64,000 nucleotides of DNA from positions 44,205,953 to 44,269,952 of the forward strand of contig OX359276.1 of NCBI GenBank assembly GCA_947179155.2, in the 5' to 3' direction. Each line of letters begins with the position of its first letter. Position 1 is the stretch's first letter. Source of the stretch: Hedera helix. Lineage: Eukaryota > Streptophyta > Magnoliopsida > Apiales > Araliaceae. Made by a program: the position numbers and the translations under genes. This document shows positions 58,125-64,000 of the stretch, one piece after another. Under the pieces are notes generated by a model, which was not told where the DNA came from, did not search any database, and was given only the letters and a program-made list of their open reading frames with translations.

Positions 58125-60432
58125 TATTATATATACTAAAATGCAGTACATAACACCGTTACTTGACAAGTGGTTTTCTCACAATGAAACACGTGTCTTA
58201 CATATTTAATACCCTCAATCCTTACTATTGGGAATTTACTCCACTTTTTATAATTTTCTAATATTATATATTTTATATAATTATACCATACATATAAGTT
58301 ACTTCCCAAATTATTAACCATAATTACCCATTAAACCCGGCTTTTGGAATTTTAAAATATTATATTCCATTTATAATATTATATTTTACATTATATCATA
58401 CATATTATTATTAAATAAATAATAACAAAATTGAACTGAACCATTACTCCTGCTTTTCGTATTTTATAATATTATACTACACATTATACCTTAAACAAGT
58501 AAAAAAATACAATTTACTAACAATTATATACCATTTATAATATTATACTACACACAAATAATAACAAAATTATTTTTATAATGTATGGTATAATCTACAC
58601 GATCACTTCAAATTTAAATTTAATTATGTTCAAACATAATTATTATATCCTAAAAACAAAATCAATACATATCTAAACTGTTTTGATAATCTCAAGTGCT
58701 CTGTTAATCTCAACTGCAAAAATGCTATCATTATTAATTTAATTATATTATAACGTAATATTATACAATTTATTTACACTTATATAACAACGTTAATTAT
58801 ATTACAGCGTAATATTATATCATTTATCTCAATCCCACGTTAAATCTAAACTTATGCCACGTGTCACTCTATGATGAAACATTACTGGAAATGTCACTCT
58901 CAGCTTGCACTTTCAATGAAACCTTAATACACCCATTTTTTTTAATTATTTCACATACACAGAATAATTCAACATATTTTAATTCGATATGCATATCACA
59001 TCTCACAATTGGATATTTCTATATGCATAAATATGACTTTCATTCAATAATTCTAAATTATTGCAAATAAATCTATCACATAAAAAAATTGCATAATTTA
59101 AGCAATCTCAATTTGATCTTATCAAATTAATTCAGTTTTGAATATTATCCAATTAAAATCTCATTAATTTAAGCAATCTCAAATTGAATATAACACAATT
59201 GAATATTATCTAATAAATTGAAAATTCAATATTATCGCATTAAAATATATAAGTATAGCACAAAAAATAATATTAATTTTTTTTTGTCACAAATCATATA
59301 AAATTACAAAATTAAAGAAATACCAAATAGATAATAATCCAATTTTATGTATGGTTGGTCTACACAATTTTTATAATAACCCTATAAATATATACCACCT
59401 ATTTCATTCTAAATCACACCACATAACAGTTTTCTTCTTCATATATTTTGCTTCTATATGGTAAGCTTATTTTTCTTTTGTTATTGTTTTTTTTCTATTT
59501 CTATTACATTCTGTTTCTTTGCCTCATCATGAATCTGACTTCAAATTTTCTTTCTACTTCTACTTCATTCTAAACCTTTGTCTCACCACGAATTTGACCT
59601 CGACTTTTTTGTTGTTTGATTATTTAGCTAGCGCAACTACTAAATACAATTGTGTTGCTAACATCAGTCCTGTAAAGAGAAACGTGAAAAATTAAGGCAC
59701 AAATAACTAAACTCTAAAATATGTCTTGCTTCTATAAAGGTGACTACATAAACAGTATTAAGATGATATCGTTGAATAAGAAAATATATATACATACATA
59801 AACTTTACCTTTACTATAACAATTTGACATCTACAAATTGTTTACCTTTATTATAACAACTTAACATCTACAAGTTATTCCTTCGTAGGATGGCAGAATA
59901 TAAGCCAATATCAAAAGAACACTTTAAAATAAATTTCAACCATTAGTCAAGAAAAACAAAATTTTTATTATCACCAATTTTGTTGTTAGTCAGAACGGTG
60001 GTTCTTTTAAAGTTACCAAACATCCATATAAGATTAATTTCGTATATTCCACCTCATTGCAAGAGTTAGATGATGCTTCAATTCATACATATGTACTCCA
60101 ATTCAGTCCATTTGATTAAATACTAGCTAGCGTGATTGATGATTCCTACTTAGTTGGTATGTTTCACAATGATTTTGAAGCCATCTTTTTCATACAAATT
60201 TTATTATTTAATTGTATAATTGTAATGTTTTGTGTTTAGATATTATTGCTCAACTAATTGCAATTGGAGATTTACAACTCAGCACAAACAATAGGAAACA
60301 AAGTAAGAGAGTTAATATTAAATTAACTGATAACATGTAAACTATACATATTGCTCAAAACTACAATTATACAATAGATTCGTATGAATTTTTTGTTCTA
60401 ATGTTGTATTCATATACCAGTCAAACTATATT
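58125..60432 (+). mobile_element. Helitron-like element fragment
   Basis: A possible 5' terminus TCTATTATATATACTAAAA at about 58125 has the TC start and AT-rich tract typical of plant Helitrons. The downstream sequence contains two CACGTGTC words and, further on, an RPA1-like coding remnant, a gene type carried by many plant Helitrons. No helicase sequence and no 3' CTRR end with hairpin were identified; the gypsy LTR at 60433 cuts the right side. Borders are inferred. Confidence 0.45.
59890..60342 (+). pseudogene. replication protein A 70-kDa subunit-like fragment
   Basis: About 59958-60143 encodes FIITNFVVSQNGGSFKVTKH, PYKINFVYSTSLQELDD, LQFSPFD, a stop (TAA at 60117-60119 where relatives have Glu), then ILASVIDDSYLVG. 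After an intron ending GTTTAG, 60241-60339 encodes DIIAQLIAIGDLQLS and KRVNIKLTDN, then a stop. This is the OB-fold arrangement of Helitron-associated RPA1-like proteins, which bind single-stranded DNA. An upstream ATG (MAEYKPIS, 59890) leads to a stop within 20 codons. It is non-functional. Confidence 0.7.
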
Positions 60433-61628
60433 TGTGACGCCCCCAAATCTGGGCCCACACAGCCCAAACTTGAGTCGTCAAAAGACTACAACAAAATTAT
60501 TACAACAAAGCACAACGTACTACAATACAGTGTATAATAATACACAACTAAGTCTTCACTATTATTGCCACACTATTTTACAAAACGTGAAGACTATGAT
60601 AACTATTCCTCGGACCCTCACTCCATTCCCCGGCTAGACCCTGTTATGTTTTCATCTCCTGTTGAAAAACAATGGAACAAAAGAAAGGGTGAGCTCAAAT
60701 AGCCCAGTAAAGAATAACATGACTAAGATAATGACGAATAAATTATCATTAGTCTTCAACAGTTGAGTTCTTGATAGAATACAATAGACTACAAGGTTTA
60801 TATCAAAAACTGCAGTTAAATTCTTAAACAACGTTCAGATCAATAATAGCAGCGGAATGAGTAATCTATTAGAAGATTAATGCAGACTATAATGTCCACT
60901 CGGTTCTCTTTTTAGGAAAAACATTATCAACTTTTATCATCTGAAATATCATTAGTCAAGATAATACAAATTCACAGTTCCTGATCATAATCATGCAGAT
61001 CAACAGTTCATCTTTGCACTACGGGCCAAAGACATTCAATATAACACCAACGGTCATGATTATACCAGATTCAGCCTTTGGTCATAATCATACCAAACAA
61101 CAGTTCATCTTTGCACTACGGGCCAAAGAGAACATTCACCACGTGCCATAAAAGACACCGAACAGATGTATCGCCTTTAACCTATTATATCGCCTTTAAC
61201 CTATCATCTGTTCAACAAATATATCACATCTGTGCCCCCGGCCACAGATATTCACAACAACTTGATTTTTGGATGATTAGAATGATATAAATGATGAACA
61301 GAAGAAATAGGATAACAATAAGTATCGGAAGTTTACTTTGTACAGATTCAAATAATGTCCAAATTGTCAACATGATGTGGAGTGAAATTTAAAAATGATA
61401 TTCAAGATCCACAGTTCAGAATAACGGTTACAATTCAATAGAAAGGTTCACGTAAATAGGAAGGTTCAGTTGAAATAATGAAGTTCAACTATTATGGAAC
61501 ATATAATATTTTCAGGAATTATAGAAGCAATAGTTCCATAATAAATTTCGATTTAGGAGTATGAAAGAAAATAATATCCCTTACCGTAGCAAGTTTGATT
61601 AACAAAAGGTGAAGGAAATTAATACAAA

Positions 61629-61968
61629 GGGTTATTCACCAACAGGCGGCAATCCGCTCCGTAAGGTTATTCCCACAATTTAATAGAATTTGAGTACAAA
61701 GAGTTATTCACCAAACAGGCGGCAATCCGCTCCGTAAGGTTATTCCCACAATTTAATAGAATTTGAGTACAAAGAGTTATTCACCAAACAGGCGGCAATC
61801 CGCTCCGTAAGGTTATTCCCACAATTTAATAGAATTTGAGTACAAAGAGTTATTCACCAAACAGGCGGCAATCCGCTCCGTAAGGTTATTCTCAGAGATT
61901 AATAATTAATGAATACGAAAGGTTATTCACCAACAGGCGGCAATCCGCTCCGTAAGGTTATTCCCACA
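61629..61968. repeat. tandem array in gypsy LTR copy D (5 units, ~73 bp)
   Basis: GTTATTCACCAA(A)CAGGCGG recurs at 61631, 61703, 61776, 61849 and 61922. Every unit contains GCGG-CAAT-CCGC, a four-base-pair hairpin, then TCCGTAAGGTTATTC. The units are nearly identical to one another, unlike those of copy C. Confidence 0.95.
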
Positions 61969-62388
61969 ATTTAATACATGGAAATAAAAGGCACGTCTTA
62001 TGAGTAAGGAAGAAACAATATTATTATCGAGAATCAAATAATGATAATCCCTTACCATAGTATGTTTGAATAATGGAAGATGAAAAAGATGGTATCCCTT
62101 ACCTCAACACGTGACTGGATATTGATTTAAATGAGGTTGATTAACTTGAACAGTACACGTATACTTATAGATCTTCACAAATACTCAAGATGACTTAAGC
62201 ACACTTAGAGAGAACTTTCACAAGAAGTATTTAGAGAGAGAAAAAAAGAACAAGTAAGGAAGTTTATGAAAAATCCTTAAGTTAAGGCTTCTATTTATAG
62301 CCAAAAATCTTATCATTCATTTAATCTAAACCATTCATTTAAAGATCATCTTTTAATCTACACCATCCATTTCAAATATTATATTATC

Positions 62389-62665
62389 TTTAATCTACAC
62401 CATTCATTTCATATCACCTAATAATCACCTAACTTTATATTATAAACAAATCAATTTAATTATTCAACAATAATTCACACTTTAATCTACACCATTCATT
62501 TCATATCACCTAATAATCACCTAACTTTATATTATAAACAAATCAATTCAATTATTCAACAATAATTCACACTTTAATCTACACCATTCATTTCATATCA
62601 CCTAATAATCACCTAACTTTATATTATAAACAAATAACTTTATCAATTCAATTATTATGACTAAT
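62389..62665. repeat. 92-bp tandem repeat in U3 of LTR copy D
   Basis: TTTAATCTACACCATTCATT recurs at 62389, 62481 and 62573, followed each time by TCATATCACCTAATAATCAC. Three near-identical units lie immediately upstream (in element sense) of the TATA box region. Shorter relatives of the same word occur at 62324 and 62352. Confidence 0.95.
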
Positions 62666-62769
62666 TGTTATAAATACAGTATAGTTAGCTCTTAGATATC
62701 AAGTCAATAAATTAATGAAATACAACTGTTTAAATAACATCATAATAGAGATAACAATAATGTAAAATA

Positions 62770-63060
62770 AAGCATACGTTACTGTGTAATGACAATTATT
62801 GATTCAATAATGTGAATTACTGTGCATATGTTACTGTGACAATTATTAGGTTCAATAATTTTAAAAACAGTGCAACAACAATTATTGACTCAATGATATA
62901 AAATACAGTGTAATGACAATTATTAAATCAATAATGCAAAATACTGTGTAACAACAATTATTGAATTGATAATATAAAATATTATGCAGTGACAATTATC
63001 GATGAAATGATGCGTAACAGTTACGGTGTCAATTATCAGACCAATAATATGAGACACTAT
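62770..63060. repeat. diverged repeat array in distal U3
   Basis: Six or so copies of (A)CAATTATT-GA-TCAATAATNT and GTGTAATGACAATTATT-like words, about 50-60 bp apart. Each is itself a small foldback (AATTATTGA facing TCAATAAT). Corresponding words are present in solo copies A (13600-13860) and B, so the array is an old family trait. Confidence 0.75.
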
Positions 63061-63419
63061 GCAATACCGTGTGTTACTGTAGAGTACCGAGTGCTACAGA
63101 AAATACCAATAACTACCGTATGCTACTATTCTTTTATCACCGGTATTTTAACAGTTTCGTTGACTATTTTTATTTAAAAAGGTTATTTCTGTCGTTTTCT
63201 ATATCCGACAAATATTCCGTTGTGGGGTCCACCAATAATTTGTTATTTCGGCGCCGTCGGACCAAACGAATATTCCCCGACAAAGCGAATATTGTCCGAC
63301 AAAATATAATTTGCACATAATATCCTTAACTTTTAACTTTATCGATTTAACCACTTACTGTTTAAAAAAATATCTATATGAAGAAAAATTAAATTTTGTA
63401 TTTCATAAAATTCGGGGTC

Positions 63420-64000
63420 TTACAACTTCCCCTCCTTATGAAATTTCGTCCCCGAAATTGACGTACCTGACATATCGAAGAGGTAAGGATACTTAGATTT
63501 CATCTCAGATTCTAGCTCCCAGGTCATTTCCTCAGTATCTTGGTTCCTCCATAAAACCTTAACTTGAGGTATAACCTTTGAGCGTAGGATCTGCTCCTTC
63601 TTATCCAGGATCTTAACAGGTACCTCCTCGTATGTTAAATCCTCTGCTATAACGTCTGCTTCTAACTCAATGACGTGGTTTGGGTCCTTCACATATTTAC
63701 GTAACATAGATATGTGAAAAACGTTATGGATGCGAGACATACTTGGTGGTAGGGCTAGTCTGTAGGCTACGGTTCCTATTCGATCTAGGATTTCAAATGG
63801 GCCAATAAATCGAGGGTTAAGCTTTCCTCTCTTTCCGAATCTCGTAACCCCTTTCCATGGAGAAACACGTAAGAATACATGATCTCCGACGTTGAAACTT
63901 TCGTCTCTCCGATGAAGATCAGCATAACTCTTTTGTCGTTCTTGTGCGGTCTGTATTCGTTGTCGGATCATTTGGATCTTTTCGGTCGTCAAGCGTACCA
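63420..64000 (-). CDS. Ty3/gypsy polyprotein, integrase C-terminus (partial)
   Basis: The frame is open to the right edge, so this is the C-terminal end of pol only (190 residues from the first Met seen). It shows the integrase tail: IRQRIQTAQERQKSYADLHR, FNVGDHVFLRVSPWKGVTRF, the GPY/F module NPRFIGPFEILDRIGTVAYR, LPPSMSRIHNVFHISMLRKY, then a chromodomain-like part with PVKILDKKEQILRSKVIPQV and WRNQDTEEMTWELESEM, ending at KSKYPYLF. This is the chromovirus type (Del/Tekay-like). No stop or frameshift is present here, in contrast to the copia element. The last codons are read from the polypurine tract and the stop TAA lies within the first bases of the 3' LTR. Confidence 0.9.
   Translation of the reverse strand, partial: VRLTTEKIQMIRQRIQTAQERQKSYADLHRRDESFNVGDHVFLRVSPWKGVTRFGKRGKLNPRFIGPFEILDRIGTVAYRLALPPSMSRIHNVFHISMLRKYVKDPNHVIELEADVIAEDLTYEEVPVKILDKKEQILRSKVIPQVKVLWRNQDTEEMTWELESEMKSKYPYLFDMSGTSISGTKFHKEGKL
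63425..63437 (-). other. polypurine tract of the gypsy element
   Basis: AAGGAGGGGAAGT on the minus strand lies directly before the LTR start TGTAAGACC. It is the expected plus-strand primer site for LTR retrotransposons, and here it also encodes the last pol residues. Confidence 0.85.

Larger units (their letters stand above)
60433..63424 (-). mobile_element. 3' LTR of a Ty3/gypsy element (copy D)
   Basis: On the plus strand it runs from TGTGACGCCCCCAAATCTG to GGGGTCTTACA, 2992 bp with TG...CA ends. The polypurine tract and pol of the same element adjoin on the right. A TATA box (CTATAAATAG, minus) lies at 62291-62300; U3 is to its right and R-U5 to its left. R-U5 holds a five-unit tandem array, and U3 holds a 92-bp tandem array and a region of repeated TCAATAATTGTCATTA-like words. 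It is nearly identical to copy C over R-U5 and clearly related to solo copies A and B. Confidence 0.9.

Noticed and set aside
1..64000. A gene cluster forming a novel defence or biosynthetic system
   Set aside because: The host genes are unrelated single genes of known plant families on both strands; nothing suggests a joint function.

Overview
The window reads as nuclear DNA of a eudicot plant. It is very AT-rich, its genes have GT-AG introns, and its gene families are plant ones (cytokinin IPT, PORR, CBS-DUF21, DVL peptide, plant-type GPX, HUA2-like). Between the genes it is packed with LTR retrotransposon relics, hAT and Stowaway MITEs and a Helitron fragment. No prokaryotic, viral or organellar gene set is present. 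I cannot name the species.

Layout. 1-3480: AT-rich intergenic DNA with old repeats. 3870-4916 (+): intronless adenylate isopentenyltransferase whose P-loop exon segment is duplicated in tandem. 5746-6973 (-): 8-cysteine LTP-like gene, frameshifted and split near its 3' end by a 775-bp hAT element with an 8-bp target duplication. 8816-10048 (-): intronless PORR-domain organellar RNA-binding protein. About 11527-12717 (+): intron-bearing fragment of a presequence-protease (PreP) gene, broken. 13311-16442: solo gypsy LTR with a nested hAT MITE. 19101-26660 (+): 13-exon CBS/DUF21 (CNNM-like) gene, with two MITEs in intron 2 and a tRNA-like SINE head in intron 10. 28152-33099 (+): 8-exon CUE-domain/coiled-coil protein in which the exon 7 region is duplicated in tandem. 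35200-35337 (-): DVL/ROTUNDIFOLIA-like peptide gene of 45 codons. 38097-40881 (-): 6-exon glutathione peroxidase with a hAT MITE in an intron. 42106-43205 (-): HUA2-like pseudogene fragment.

44996-52938 (-): a decayed copia element, with 5' LTR, primer site, gag, protease, integrase, RT and RNase H still readable but catalytic residues lost. It is interrupted by a 2.2-kb piece of gypsy LTR. 53215-55551: second solo LTR of that gypsy family, with a perfect 5-bp target duplication. About 58125-60432: Helitron-like DNA carrying a broken RPA1-like gene. 60433-64000 (-): 3' LTR, polypurine tract and the end of pol of a better preserved gypsy element that runs off the right edge.

The host genes do not form a pathway; each is an independent plant gene. 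The common theme is local rearrangement. Two in-place tandem duplications hit coding exons (IPT P-loop, CUE-gene exon 7), one gene is cut by a transposon, two gene fragments keep their introns, and one gypsy LTR family appears four times in different states (two solo LTRs, one truncated copy inside copia, one attached to pol). The most useful findings are the IPT P-loop duplication, the DVL peptide gene, the LTP gene readable across the hAT insertion, the exon 7 duplication with a lost splice donor, and the hairpin-forming tandem arrays inside the gypsy LTRs.
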